Assembly: GCA_003151495.1 (NCBI GenBank)
Contig: PLXR01000133.1
Span: 1-51,734, forward strand
DNA from: Opitutaceae bacterium
GTDB taxonomy: Bacteria; Verrucomicrobiota; Verrucomicrobiia; Opitutales; Opitutaceae
Direction: 5' to 3'
Length of the DNA: 51,734 bases
Numbering within the stretch: position 1 is the stretch's first letter; each line of letters begins with the position of its first letter. Position numbers and translations under genes: made by a program. This document shows positions 1 through 9,482 of this stretch, in pieces. A model generated the notes under the pieces. It did no database searches. It saw only the letters and a list, made by a program, of their open reading frames with translations, and was not told the origin of the DNA.

Positions 1-370
1 TCAGGTCCATCCTGCCGTTCAGGAACGCGCGCTGCGTGAACTCGCCGGGCCCGGCCGGCCGGCATCCGCGGGCCAGCAGGTCGGCGAGGATCTTCCGCGC
101 GACGAGGGGGTTCCCATGGCAGGAGATCTCCAGCGAGTCCTCGCCGGTGTAGGAGTTCGGCCCGAGGTAGAGAGTCGCAACGACGTCGTCCACGACCGCC
201 CCGCCGACATCCCTGTAGTCCCCGTGCGTGGCGGAGCGGGGTGGGGGGGCCGATCCCAGCATCTCCCCCGCGAGCCTATGGGTATCAGGACCGCTGATAC
301 GGAGCACCGCCAGGGCGGACGTTCCCGCGGGTGTCGCGAGCGCCGCGATGGTGTCCGAATGCCGAGCCAT
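1..370 (-). CDS. mnmE: tRNA modification GTPase MnmE, N-terminal part (runs off the window)
   Basis: MnmE, with MnmG, modifies the wobble uridine (U34) of certain tRNAs in the cytoplasm, using a folate-derived C1 unit and GTP. Only the first 123 codons are present. They cover the N-terminal tetrahydrofolate-binding domain: an opening reading DTIAALATPAG, then ISGPD, then PNSYTGEDSLEISCHG, and finally GEFTQRAFLNGRMDL at the window edge. These are the family's most conserved N-terminal blocks. The ATG at 370 gives the usual short lead (MARHSDTIAALAT). The GTPase domain and C-terminal Cys motif lie outside the window. It follows the lipoate-ligase-family gene by 65 bases on the same strand, so it may be the last gene read from the pdxH-sixA-ligase cluster. 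Confidence 0.93.
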   Translation of the reverse strand, partial: MARHSDTIAALATPAGTSALAVLRISGPDTHRLAGEMLGSAPPPRSATHGDYRDVGGAVVDDVVATLYLGPNSYTGEDSLEISCHGNPLVARKILADLLARGCRPAGPGEFTQRAFLNGRMDL

Positions 371-435
371 GGGGAACCAACCAACCCGCGCCCCGGCGCG
401 GACTCAAGCGCCGAACGGCGGAGGGGCCGCTCCCC

Positions 436-1158
436 TCAGCGGAACTCCATCCACTCGGGCGAGGAATACCGCTCGGCCAGCCCGTCGACCTCCTCGTCGC
501 TGAATTCCGGCCAGGGAGTCGCCTCGGCGGACGCCCCCAGCGCCGCGGCGAGCCGGCCAGCGAAGTCGCCCGCGAATGCGTCCCAGTCGACAGGGCCGCC
601 GCCCGCCGCGGGCCTCCACACCGATCCCTGGAAGAGGAGCCCGCGCTTGTTGCGCTTCTGGGCGCCGCCGGCGATCTTCGCACCGCTGCCGGAGTGCACG
701 ACGTCGAAGATCTCCGCGCGCTCGAAGCAGACGCCGGCGGGGCCGCCCGGCTCGCCGGCCGGCGCCGCGTCGGCCACGGGCTTGAGCGCCACGGGGACCC
801 CCGCCGCGGCGAGCGCTCCCGCGAGAGCCTCGTGGATCGCGCGGTAGCTCTGCGTGGCGCGCGCCTCCTCGAGCGGATGCCCCCGGGGGATCACCAGCGA
901 GTAGGTCCAGTCGTCGCGGTGGTCGACGAGGCCGCCCCCGGTCGGGCGGCGGCACAGGTCGAAGGGCCCGCCGGCGGGGAGCTGGCCCCTGATGAACGAG
1001 ATCTTCTGGCTGTAGCCGAAGGTGAAGGCGGGGGACCGCCACCCGTAGGGGCGGTAGCGCGCGACACCCTCGCGGGGATAGCGCTGCAGCATCATGAAGT
1101 CGGTCGCCATGTTCTCCGCGGCGCCGCCCGTCCGGCCCGGCAGGACCTCGAGGATCAT
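436..1158 (-). CDS. lipoate-protein ligase A / biotin-lipoate ligase family protein
   Basis: This is a 240-residue protein of the BPL/LplA/LipB cofactor-ligase fold. Members attach lipoate, octanoate or biotin to a lysine of carrier domains, or transfer octanoyl groups. Visible family blocks are RRPTGGGLVDHRDDWTYS (the nucleotide/lipoyl-binding Arg-Arg-x-Thr-Gly-Gly-Gly) and GAKIAGGAQKRNKRGLLFQG, which carries the usual catalytic-lysine segment. The start at 1158 is chosen because its ATG overlaps the sixA stop as ATGA, which implies translational coupling. An upstream in-frame start would lie inside sixA. No lipoate-dependent dehydrogenase gene is nearby, so whether it is a ligase, an octanoyltransferase or an amidotransferase cannot be told from sequence. 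Confidence 0.82.
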   Translation of the reverse strand: MILEVLPGRTGGAAENMATDFMMLQRYPREGVARYRPYGWRSPAFTFGYSQKISFIRGQLPAGGPFDLCRRPTGGGLVDHRDDWTYSLVIPRGHPLEEARATQSYRAIHEALAGALAAAGVPVALKPVADAAPAGEPGGPAGVCFERAEIFDVVHSGSGAKIAGGAQKRNKRGLLFQGSVWRPAAGGGPVDWDAFAGDFAGRLAAALGASAEATPWPEFSDEEVDGLAERYSSPEWMEFR

Positions 1159-1610
1159 GGGGACCGCACCAACCACTCGGACCGCCACTTCCTCCCGTCC
1201 GTCGAAAGGGCGAGGAGCCCCGCCTTGGAGAACGGGTAGAAGACCCCGTGCTGGACGGGGCCGTGGACGATCATGGAGGCGAGGACGCCCAGGTGCGGCT
1301 CGTGCCCGACGACCGCGATGTCCCTCTTTTCCCGCATGAGGAGGGCCGCCATCGGCGCCGGATCGTCGTCGGGGGTGAGGCCCGCGGTCGGCACGAGCGG
1401 CGCGGCGAGCGAGAGCCCCTGCGCGAGGAGCGCGGCGGTCTCGACCGAGCGGGCGAGGGGGCTGTGCCAGATCTCGGCCGGGTTGAATGCCTTGGCCTTC
1501 AGGAGCGCCTTGCAGACGCGTGCGGCCTGCTCCCGCCCCCTTGCGCTCAGGGGCCGTGAGGGGTCCACCTCGTCGGAGACCGCGTCGGCGTGGCGCATCA
1601 GGTAGATCAT
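1155..1610 (-). CDS. sixA: phosphohistidine phosphatase SixA-like (histidine phosphatase superfamily)
   Basis: A 151-residue protein of the short SixA branch of the histidine phosphatase (phosphoglycerate mutase-like) superfamily. SixA removes phosphate from phosphohistidine on phosphotransfer proteins. The catalytic motif appears at the N-terminus as YLMRHADA (RHA form). It is followed by PLSARGREQA, then SPLARSVETA with the second conserved Arg, and VVGHEPHLG with the second catalytic His. Length fits the family (about 150-160). Its stop overlaps the next start by ATGA at 1155-1158. No histidine kinase or HPt gene is in the window, so the substrate is unknown. Related proteins act on small phosphoesters, so the substrate assignment is weaker than the fold assignment. 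Confidence 0.85.
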   Translation of the reverse strand: MIYLMRHADAVSDEVDPSRPLSARGREQAARVCKALLKAKAFNPAEIWHSPLARSVETAALLAQGLSLAAPLVPTAGLTPDDDPAPMAALLMREKRDIAVVGHEPHLGVLASMIVHGPVQHGVFYPFSKAGLLALSTDGRKWRSEWLVRSP

Positions 1611-1629
1611 GGGGCAGGCGCCGCTCGCC

Positions 1630-2268
1630 TCACGGCGAGAGGCGCTCGATGACCCATGACCCGCCCGCTTCGCGGCGGTAGCGCAGCCGGTCGTGCAGGC
1701 GGCTCCGCCGGCCCTGCCAGAACTCGACCGTCTCCGGGATGATCCTGAATCCGCCCCAGTGCGGGGGCAGGGGGGCGTCGACCCCGTCGTACTTCTTCTC
1801 CGCGGCCTTCATCGCGTCCTCGAGGACGCCGCGGCCCGAGATGATCGCGCTCTGCGAGGAGGCCCAGGCGGCGAGCTGGCTCGCCCGGGGTCGGATGTGG
1901 AAATAGGCCTCGCTCTCCTCCCGGGTCACCTTCGTGACGGTGCCCTCGATGATCACCTGGCGCTCCAGGGCGACCCAGGGGAACATGAACGAGACGTGCG
2001 GGTTCGACTCGAGCTCCATTCCCTTGCGGCTCCTGTAGTTCGTGTAGAACACGAATCCGCGGCCGTCGATCCCCTTGAGGAGCATCATCCGGGCGGAGGG
2101 CCGGCCGTCCTTGCTCGCGGTTGCCAGGACCGCCGCGTTCGGCTCGTGGATCTTCGCCGCCTCAGCCTCCTGGAACCATTTCTCGAACTGGCGGAAGGGA
2201 TCGCGGGCGGCGTCCTTCTCCGACAGGCCGGCAAGGGAGTAGTCCTTTCTTTGGTCTGCCAGGCTCAT
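1630..2268 (-). CDS. pdxH: pyridoxamine 5'-phosphate oxidase PdxH
   Basis: PdxH is an FMN enzyme that oxidises pyridoxamine or pyridoxine 5'-phosphate to pyridoxal 5'-phosphate, the last salvage step of vitamin B6 metabolism. The 212-residue length is typical. Visible motifs are DPFRQFEKW near the N-terminus, ARMMLLKGID and FVFYTNYRSRKG for FMN binding, RPRASQLAAWASSQS in the middle, and the C-terminal substrate segment WGGFRIIPETVEFWQGR followed by LHDR. It is 19 bases upstream of sixA on the same strand. The window also holds two PLP-dependent dehydratases that would use its product, but they lie elsewhere and no link is implied. Confidence 0.96.
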   Translation of the reverse strand: MSLADQRKDYSLAGLSEKDAARDPFRQFEKWFQEAEAAKIHEPNAAVLATASKDGRPSARMMLLKGIDGRGFVFYTNYRSRKGMELESNPHVSFMFPWVALERQVIIEGTVTKVTREESEAYFHIRPRASQLAAWASSQSAIISGRGVLEDAMKAAEKKYDGVDAPLPPHWGGFRIIPETVEFWQGRRSRLHDRLRYRREAGGSWVIERLSP

Positions 2269-2336
2269 AGGGCCGCACGGTGTGCCGGTGGGCTTCCCCT
2301 GTCAAAAACATCTGAGGCCCCTGGACCGGGGCGAGC

Positions 2337-2834
2337 TCAGCGGGTCAGCGCCCGGATGACCCCGGCCTGCGCGGGGAACTGGCGCAGGAGCGGGTCCCTC
2401 TGGCCGAGCTCGAATTCGCCCTCATTCCACGCGGGCGAGAGCGTGCAGCCAAAGAGCGCCCATCCCCGGGCGGACGCCCCGGCGGCCGGGCTGAGCCGGG
2501 CGCCCTGCCACACTCCGGCCCGGGCCACTGCCTGCGGGGCATGGCCCCGCAGGACATCGGGACCCAGCGTCAGCGTCTCGCCCCTGCCGTTGGCCGGGTC
2601 CATGAGCGCCAGCTCCGCCGGGTCCCCCGCATGAAAATGCCAGATCTCGTCCGTCCGGAGCCGGTGCAGCGCCGAGAAGCCCTCCGGGGTGATGAGGAAA
2701 AGGATCGCCGAGCCGGACGGCCTGCCTCCGGGGCCGACGTTTGCGCTCATCCACGTGGGCTTGAAAAAGCCCCCCTCGACGGAAAGCGGGGCCAGCCCGA
2801 GCCTGGAAATCAATTCCTCCGCTTCAGCGTTCAT
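2337..2834 (-). CDS. DUF985 cupin protein
   Basis: A 165-residue cupin of the DUF985 (cupin_5) family, a small single-domain beta-barrel group of unassigned activity. Family blocks are VEGGFFKPTW near the start, SAILFLITPEGFSALHRL, and EIWHFHAGDPAEL, the cupin metal-binding-like strand with two histidines. The ATG at 2834 gives the natural start MNAEAEELISRLGL. A GTG 36 bases upstream would add an unconserved tail. The gene is divergent from the M20 peptidase gene. It lies 68 bases upstream of pdxH on the same strand and may be co-transcribed with it. No enzymatic role can be assigned from sequence. Confidence 0.85.
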   Translation of the reverse strand: MNAEAEELISRLGLAPLSVEGGFFKPTWMSANVGPGGRPSGSAILFLITPEGFSALHRLRTDEIWHFHAGDPAELALMDPANGRGETLTLGPDVLRGHAPQAVARAGVWQGARLSPAAGASARGWALFGCTLSPAWNEGEFELGQRDPLLRQFPAQAGVIRALTR

Positions 2835-2917
2835 GGGCAAGGGGATAGACAAGTGGCGGGGCAATTGCACGCCATTCCGGGCTTCCCGTTCGACGCCCCT
2901 TGGGAGATGCTGTCCCG

Positions 2918-4162
2918 ATGGACCGGCTCAACACGATCATCGACCGAAGCGCCCCCGTCCTCCTCGGCCGCCTGAAGCGCCTCGTCGGATTCCCGACCGT
3001 CAATCCGCCCGGCGCCGACTATGGGGCCATCACCGGGTACCTCGCCCGGGAGCTCGCGAGGGTCGGCCTCTCCGCCCGCCGGATTCCCATCCCGGGCAAG
3101 CTCCTGCGCAAGAGCCTGCCCGAGTGGCAGCACGGGTTCCCGCGCTACAACGTGCTCGGGAAGCTCAGGGTCCCGGGCGCCACGAAGACGGTCCATTTCA
3201 ACGCCCACTACGACGTCGTCCCGGTCTCGGGGACGTGGCGCCACGGCAGCCCCTTCAGCGGAGCCGTCGAGAAGGGGCTCATCTACGGCAGGGGCACCGC
3301 CGACATGAAGGGCTCGATCGCCAGCCTGCTGACGGCGCTGGACGCCCTGAGGCTGGCAAGGGCCAGGCCCAAGATGAACATCGAGGTCTCTTTCACGGCG
3401 GACGAGGAGACGGACTCGTACCTCGGCTCCCGCTGGGTGGTCGATGAGGCTCCCATCCGGCCCGACTACGCGATCGTGATGGAGGGGGCCGAGGGCAGCC
3501 AGGTGTGCTGCGGCCACAACGGGACGCTCTGGCTCGAGGTCCGGGTCCACGGCCGGGCGGCGCACGGCTCCACCCCCTGGGAGGGAGTCAACGCGTTCGA
3601 GAAGATGTCGGCGCTCGTGCTCGACCTCGAGGCGTACAAGAAGAGGATCGCGCGCACCACGTTCAGGACCCCCGAGGGCGTCGTGATGCGTCCAACGATC
3701 AACGTGGGCGGGGTGTTCTCCTGCGGCGAGGGCGCGAAGATCAACACGGTGCCCGCGCAGGCCTCGTTCTCGATCGACCGCCGCGTCCTCGCGGTGGAGG
3801 ACCACGCCGCCGCCGAGCGTGACCTCCGGGCCTACCTCGCCGCGGCCGCGAGGCGCATCCCCGGCTGCAGGATCACGGTCACGAAGACCTCCGAGAACTT
3901 CTCGTGCTTCACCCGGCCGGACCATCCCTTCTTCAGGGCCATGGCGGCCAGCGTCGAGGGGGTCCTCGGCAAGCCGACGGTTTTCCACGTCTCGACGGGA
4001 TTCAACGACGTGCACTTCTTCTCCCACCACCTGAAGATCCCCGCCCTCGGCTACGGGCCCGGCGGCGACGACATCCATGCGGTCGACGAGCGGGCGCGCG
4101 TGAAGGACCTGGTCTCGGCCGCGAAGATCTACGCCAGCCTGCTCACGACCTTCGCGGGCTGA
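2918..4162 (+). CDS. M20 family metallopeptidase (ArgE/DapE/CPG2 type)
   Basis: A 414-residue two-zinc amidohydrolase or peptidase of family M20. Visible metal and catalytic motifs are NAHYDVVP (first zinc His, catalytic Asp) near residue 96, GRGTADMKG (bridging Asp) near 127, and TADEETDS (catalytic Glu, zinc Glu) near 163. A dimerisation-domain region HGRAAHGSTPWEGVNA follows, and the C-terminal GDDIHAVDE supplies the last zinc His. It could be an acetylornithine or succinyl-diaminopimelate deacylase, or a general peptidase; no neighbour decides. The ATG at 2918 is preferred over an in-frame TTG 18 bases upstream. No signal peptide is seen, so it should be cytoplasmic. The stop lies 7 bases from the convergent marC-like stop. 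Confidence 0.9.
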   Translation: MDRLNTIIDRSAPVLLGRLKRLVGFPTVNPPGADYGAITGYLARELARVGLSARRIPIPGKLLRKSLPEWQHGFPRYNVLGKLRVPGATKTVHFNAHYDVVPVSGTWRHGSPFSGAVEKGLIYGRGTADMKGSIASLLTALDALRLARARPKMNIEVSFTADEETDSYLGSRWVVDEAPIRPDYAIVMEGAEGSQVCCGHNGTLWLEVRVHGRAAHGSTPWEGVNAFEKMSALVLDLEAYKKRIARTTFRTPEGVVMRPTINVGGVFSCGEGAKINTVPAQASFSIDRRVLAVEDHAAAERDLRAYLAAAARRIPGCRITVTKTSENFSCFTRPDHPFFRAMAASVEGVLGKPTVFHVSTGFNDVHFFSHHLKIPALGYGPGGDDIHAVDERARVKDLVSAAKIYASLLTTFAG

Positions 4163-4169
4163 GCACGGG

Positions 4170-4751
4170 TCACGGGCCCGTGAAGCCGCGGCGCACGAAG
4201 TGGACCGCGATCGCGGCCAGGAGGAGGGCGATGATCTTGGAAACGGCCCTTAGCCCGGTCTGCCCGACCTTGCGCTCGAGCAGCTCGCTCTGCGCGAACG
4301 CGAACGCGACCATGGCGAGGTTAACGGCGAGCGCCAGGCAGGTCATCATGATCCCGTAGGACTGCGAGACGACGAGGAGCGTCGTGATGGTCGCCGGCCC
4401 GGCGATCAGGGGCATGCCGAGCGGGACGACTCCGAAGTCGTCGGGCAGGCTGCTCTTCTCGAGGGAGACCGACTGGACGAGCTCGCGGGACGCCAGGATG
4501 AAGAGGATCAGGCCGCCGGCGATCTGGAAGTCCCCCTCGCCGATGCCGATAGCGATGAAGATGCTCCGCCCCAGGAAGAGGAAGAGGAGGGCGATTATTC
4601 CCCCCGTCCAGGTCGCCTGCTTCGCGATCTTCTTCCTCTTGGCGACCGGGACGTCCCTGCCGAGCGCGATGAAGATGGCCGCAAGCCCCACCGGGTCGAT
4701 CGTGACGAAGAGCGGGATGAAGCACTCGAGGAATTTCCGGGCGAGGTCCAT
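4170..4751 (-). CDS. MarC family integral membrane protein
   Basis: A 193-residue protein with six predicted hydrophobic segments, as expected for the MarC (UPF0056) family of inner-membrane proteins of unknown function. Conserved features are FIPLFVTIDPVG near the N-terminus, ALGRDV, and the second-half repeat block PLGMPLIAGPATITTLLV. The name comes from proximity to mar genes in E. coli; a direct role in antibiotic resistance is not supported for the family. The ATG at 4751 gives MDLARKFLECF. An upstream TTG at 4790 would add 13 residues. It is divergent from rlmN with an 82-base gap. Confidence 0.9.
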   Translation of the reverse strand: MDLARKFLECFIPLFVTIDPVGLAAIFIALGRDVPVAKRKKIAKQATWTGGIIALLFLFLGRSIFIAIGIGEGDFQIAGGLILFILASRELVQSVSLEKSSLPDDFGVVPLGMPLIAGPATITTLLVVSQSYGIMMTCLALAVNLAMVAFAFAQSELLERKVGQTGLRAVSKIIALLLAAIAVHFVRRGFTGP

Positions 4752-4833
4752 TGGGGAAGGAAATCCTGCGCCAAAAGGGCCGAAAGGCAATCCACCTTGC
4801 GCCGCGCCCGCGCGCGCCCTTCATGGGGAAGCG

Positions 4834-5891
<1,058 letters not shown>

Positions 5892-5895
<4 letters not shown>

Positions 5896-6770
5896 TCGTA
5901 GCGGGCGGCGCGGCCGAGGTAGTTCAGGGTCCAGATCTCCTTCCAGACGCGGTAGCGGCCCTCGTTGGAGATCTTCCCGTGGTCCTCGCGAGCCCCCTGG
6001 GGGTTCAGGAAGCCGAGCTCCGTGTTGACGCGGTCGAGCTCGCGCTGCGCGTCATTCATGTCGGCCATCGGCTCCACCATGAACGGGGCGAGCGCGCGCC
6101 CCATGGCGGCGATCCTGCGGCGGTGGAGGAGGACGAGCCGCGGGAGCGACCTGCAGCAGGGCCTCCTGTCCACGAACCAGTCCTCCGGGTAGAACCCGCC
6201 GAAGGGGATGTAGAGGTTGTCGGTCACGTACCTCGACCCGTCGACGGCCATCGAGGTCAGCGAGTAGCACACGTCGATGGCCCCGTTGTTCTGGGGGAGG
6301 AAGGTCACCTGGACCCTCAGGAGCGCTGCCTCGTCCTGGTACACGGAGACCCTGAGGTAGATGTCGCCCCCGACCTCGGCCTTGAGCGCCTGCACCTGCC
6401 GGAATCCCTGGGAGCGCAGCCACTCCCGGATCTTCAGGAACCTCGGCTGCACGGGCCACTCCTCGCCGCTGCTGTTGATCGCATAGCGCGGGAAGAGCGG
6501 GAACGGGCTCACGCTGAGCGCCGCGATGGCCAGCCAGTTGTAGAGGGTCTCGACCAGGAACCAGATGAGGAAGCCCGCTACGGCCAGCACCCACATCGGC
6601 CTGTCGATCAGCTCGAAGTCCCGGCAGAGCCAGGCCCCGACGACCGGGAAGATGATCCACCGCAGCCACCGGTCGGCGATCGCGACAACCGGCGACGCGA
6701 TGCGCTGGTTCACGTGCACGAGGACGAACGAGATCACGATCGCCACGACGATGATGAGCCGAAACTCCAT
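5892..6770 (-). CDS. conserved membrane protein of unknown function downstream of dnaN
   Basis: A 292-residue protein I do not recognise as a named family. It opens with a hydrophobic segment (residues about 4-20), and further hydrophobic stretches lie around 38-50 and 58-90. A soluble C-terminal two thirds follows, rich in Arg, Trp and Tyr. The soluble part includes LPQNNGAIDVCYSLTSMAV and YIPFGGFYPEDWF. This suggests a membrane-anchored globular domain facing one side of the inner membrane. It begins 24 bases after the dnaN stop on the same strand, so it is probably read with dnaN, in the place where recF or gyrB often sits in other bacteria. It shares a CTAG stop with rlmN. No catalytic motif is evident. 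Confidence 0.8.
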
Positions 6771-6794
6771 GGGAAACTGGCCCTCCGGGGGCCC

Positions 6795-7919
6795 TCAGCT
6801 CTGGCGCATGGGCATGATGACGCAGATGAAGTTGTCGAGGGTCTTGAAGACGCCCGGGCTCACCTCGTCCTTCAGCTCAAGGAAGACCTCGTCCTTGGCC
6901 AGGGCCCGCAGGGGGTCTATGACGAAGGCCGGGTTGAACGCGACCTGGAGGTCGGGCCCGCTGTAGCCGATCGCCATGGACTCGTGGGCCTCGCCGAAGT
7001 CGGGGCTCTGCGCGGTGATCTCCAGCAGGTTGCTCGTCAGCTTGATGCGCACCGAGTTCGACTTCTCCGAGCAGACCAGGGCCGCGCGGTGGACGCACTG
7101 CAGCAGGAGCTCCCGCTCGAGCTTGATCCTCTGGTGGGTCTCCTTGGGGATGACCTGCTGGTAGTTCGGGTAGCTGCCCTCGACGACCTTGGAGTACAGG
7201 TAAACGCTGTCGATCAGCCCGCTGCCGTCCTTGTCCGTCCCGATCTGGAAGGCGCAGCGGCGGTCGTTGAAGTTGATCTTCACCTTGTCGCCCTTGTCGA
7301 GGATCCGGACGAGCTCCCCCACGGTCTTGGCCGGCAGGATGATGGCGCCGGTGCCCGCGGCGGGGACCACCATCTCCTTCGAGATGAGCGCCAGGCGCCG
7401 CCCGTCCGTCGCCACAAGCGAGAGGCTTCCCTCCTTGAAGTTGAAGTACACGCCGTTGAGCGTGTAGCGCGTCTCGTCCTGGGACTGCGCGTAGGAGACG
7501 CTTTTCAGCATCGCGGCGAGCTCGTCCTGCTGGAGCGTGTGCGCCTTCTCGTCCCCGAATTCGGGCAGCGGCGGGAACTCGTCCTTGGCCATGCCCATGA
7601 TCCGGAAGGTGGACCCCCCCGAGGAGAGCTTCACCTGGTGGTTCGGCGAGGCGTCGACCGTGACATCCGAGTTGGGCAGCTCCCGGACGATGCTCGCAAG
7701 GCGCTTGACCGGGAGGGTCACCGAGCCGCTCTCCTTCACCTCGGCCTTGATCTTGCAGCGGATGCCGAGGTCGAGGTTCGTCGTCGTGAGCGAAAGCTGG
7801 TCCTTCTCCGCCTCGATCAGCACGTTGCTGAGGATCGGCATGGTGGCCTTCGACCCCACGACGTTGAGGACCTGGGATAGGCCGTTGGCAAAGTGGTCGC
7901 GGTTCGTCTTGAATTTCAT
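6795..7919 (-). CDS. dnaN: DNA polymerase III beta subunit (sliding clamp)
   Basis: DnaN forms the ring-shaped dimer that holds DNA polymerase III on DNA. The 374-residue length equals the family norm (about 366-380). It has the typical three-domain arrangement. The N-terminus [21 protein letters not shown] resembles other clamps, TLNGVYF and [11 protein letters not shown] are the diagnostic central blocks, and the end is VIMPMRQS, matching the usual MPMR tail. The ATG at 7919 is chosen over an in-frame start 51 bases upstream because only it begins at the conserved MKF. No dnaA or recF lies beside it. The preceding 257-base gap is more AT-rich than its surroundings. Confidence 0.97.
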   Translation of the reverse strand: MKFKTNRDHFANGLSQVLNVVGSKATMPILSNVLIEAEKDQLSLTTTNLDLGIRCKIKAEVKESGSVTLPVKRLASIVRELPNSDVTVDASPNHQVKLSSGGSTFRIMGMAKDEFPPLPEFGDEKAHTLQQDELAAMLKSVSYAQSQDETRYTLNGVYFNFKEGSLSLVATDGRRLALISKEMVVPAAGTGAIILPAKTVGELVRILDKGDKVKINFNDRRCAFQIGTDKDGSGLIDSVYLYSKVVEGSYPNYQQVIPKETHQRIKLERELLLQCVHRAALVCSEKSNSVRIKLTSNLLEITAQSPDFGEAHESMAIGYSGPDLQVAFNPAFVIDPLRALAKDEVFLELKDEVSPGVFKTLDNFICVIMPMRQS

Positions 7920-8176
7920 GTGTCCGGGGTGGGGTCCCGGTGGAAAGAGGGACAAACTAACAAAGTCCAAATGACTGTGGATTCAATAATGAATTAAAGC
8001 AGTAGTCGTATAAGGGGCCCGAATCACCAGTAACCGGACCGTTTCGCTCGAAAAAAGGGCCGTTTGGGGCCGTGAGCAATTCCGGGGCGGTTGTTGGCAA
8101 GTGGCGGGTTATTCGCAGCGGCCGGGTTGCTCGGAATCGGCCGACACGTTCCCGACACGATGTTCGCACACCCCGT
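7920..8176. other. AT-richer intergenic region upstream of dnaN, possible control region or weak origin candidate
   Basis: No convincing gene is present here. The stretch from about 7950 to 8010 is clearly richer in A and T than its surroundings. Two sequences resemble the DnaA box TTATNCACA: TTATTCGCA at 8109-8117 (one mismatch) and, in reverse orientation, TGTGGATTC at 7976-7984 (two mismatches). Two imperfect boxes can occur by chance, so this is only a candidate. It must in any case contain the dnaN promoter, but I cannot place a confident -35/-10 pair. Confidence 0.25.
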
Positions 8177-9079
8177 TCAGGCGGAAATCCTGGGCCCGCG
8201 GCCGCGCCTCCAGTGGCGGATGATCCCGAAGAAGATGTACCCCAGGCAGAGGCTCATGAAGGCGACCTCCTTGTAGACGAAGACGAGGCCGAGGACGAGG
8301 ACGACGAGGACGAAGGTCCGGAACCGCGTCTGGGTCTGGAGGTCGACCTGCTTGCCGCTCGGGTAGCGCACCGTGCTCATCATGAGGAACGCGATCAGAA
8401 GCATCAGGATCGGCAGACCGAGCGCGAACTTGTTGAGGGACTTGTCCGACTCGTCGAGCTTCAGGAGGAAGAGGACGAGCGACGCCACCGTCATGGCGGC
8501 GGCGGGGACGGGGAGCCCCAGGAAGTCCTTGTTCGACTCCTTCTTGCCCCGGTGGAGGAGCGGGTTCGTGATGACGTTGAAGCGGGCGAGGCGCATCGCC
8601 GCGCACAGCAGGTAGACGAACCCCACGATGCCGCCGATGTAGCCGCTGACGTCCCGGAACCAGGAGAACGCCTGCGAGGGCGACAGCATGATGAAGTACA
8701 TCAGGAACGCGGGGGCCATCCCGAACGAGACCACGTCCGCCATCGAGTCGAACTCGGCGCCGAAGAGCGACTCGCGTCCCCCCATCCGGGCCAGGCGCCC
8801 GTCCAGCATGTCGAATACCGCCGCGCCGAAGATGAAGTAGACGGCGTAGCGGTAGTGCTCCCCCGACGTGGCCGCGAGGTAGAGGCCGTCCTCGGAGGTC
8901 CCCGCGAGGCGGGCGTGGATGCAGTTGACGACCGCCATGAACCCGCAAAGCAGGTTTCCGGCCGTCATGAGGTTGGGCAGGAGGTAGATGCGGCTCGCGT
9001 GGGCCTCGTTGTAGGGGTCCTCGCGGGTCGCGATGTCCGCGTCCTCGAGCGGGCCCTTGGGGCGGCGTGGAAAGATCAT
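8177..9079 (-). CDS. pssA: CDP-diacylglycerol-serine O-phosphatidyltransferase PssA
   Basis: PssA makes phosphatidylserine from CDP-diacylglycerol and serine in the inner membrane, the first step toward phosphatidylethanolamine. The 300-residue protein has the full CDP-alcohol phosphotransferase signature D-x2-DG-x2-AR-x8-G-x3-D-x3-D. Here it spans DMLDGRLAR through GAEFDSMAD at about residues 90-115. Several membrane segments are present, including LPNLMTAGNLLCGFMAVV and a C-terminal pair. The NLMTAGNLLCG start and the serine-synthase-like LARFN block favour PssA over phosphatidylglycerolphosphate synthase. Its ATG overlaps the stop of the RelE-like gene as ATGA (9076-9079). No decarboxylase gene (psd) is in the window. 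Confidence 0.9.
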   Translation of the reverse strand: MIFPRRPKGPLEDADIATREDPYNEAHASRIYLLPNLMTAGNLLCGFMAVVNCIHARLAGTSEDGLYLAATSGEHYRYAVYFIFGAAVFDMLDGRLARMGGRESLFGAEFDSMADVVSFGMAPAFLMYFIMLSPSQAFSWFRDVSGYIGGIVGFVYLLCAAMRLARFNVITNPLLHRGKKESNKDFLGLPVPAAAMTVASLVLFLLKLDESDKSLNKFALGLPILMLLIAFLMMSTVRYPSGKQVDLQTQTRFRTFVLVVLVLGLVFVYKEVAFMSLCLGYIFFGIIRHWRRGRGPRISA

Positions 9080-9426
9080 TTGGTCAGGCTTTCCAGGTAT
9101 TTCCAGAACTTGGAGTGCTGCTCGACGAGCTGCTGCTCCGACACGGGCAGCCTGTTGCGCAGGAGGAAGTCCTCAAGCGAGTTCCTGTGGAGGATATAGT
9201 TCACGTGGAGGGTGTCCCCGTGCACGTCGAAATAGAACCTGTGGTCGCCCGCCCGCAGGCGGTAGAACGACTTCCCGTTCCTGTGGAAGTGGCCCAGGGG
9301 CTCGCGCGGATGCTCCAGGTCGGAGGCCTTAACGCAGCTGATCGGCTCCACGACCTCGAGCTGGGCCAGCGTCTCGAGCTTGTTCAATTCCCGCATGGCT
9401 TGCTCTGAAAAGGTAACCTGATACAT
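9076..9426 (-). CDS. RelE/ParE-fold small protein, no antitoxin adjacent
   Basis: A 116-residue protein with features of the RelE/ParE toxin fold: an opening MYQVTFSEQAMRELNKL and a beta-strand block FYRLRAGDHRFYFDVHGDTL followed by HRNSLEDF. In this superfamily RelE members cut mRNA on the ribosome and ParE members poison gyrase. Toxins normally pair with a small antitoxin, but none lies within reach: upstream is a short gap and a divergent dehydratase. Downstream it is coupled to pssA by an ATGA overlap. It also has about 25 extra C-terminal residues (from LPVSEQQLVEQ) beyond a standard RelE. These facts argue against an ordinary toxin-antitoxin unit and for a domesticated or regulatory member. 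The function is not established. Confidence 0.75.
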   Translation of the reverse strand: MYQVTFSEQAMRELNKLETLAQLEVVEPISCVKASDLEHPREPLGHFHRNGKSFYRLRAGDHRFYFDVHGDTLHVNYILHRNSLEDFLLRNRLPVSEQQLVEQHSKFWKYLESLTK

Positions 9427-9482
9427 CCATCTGGGGGTCTAAACCGGTCCGGGAGGCCCGCAACGCTATTCCTTGCAAAACG

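Noticed and set aside
19..384. A long Arg/Ser-rich reading frame overlapping the mnmE start
   Set aside because: It is a shadow of the mnmE coding region in another frame; the mnmE frame carries clear family motifs (SYTGEDSLEISCHG).
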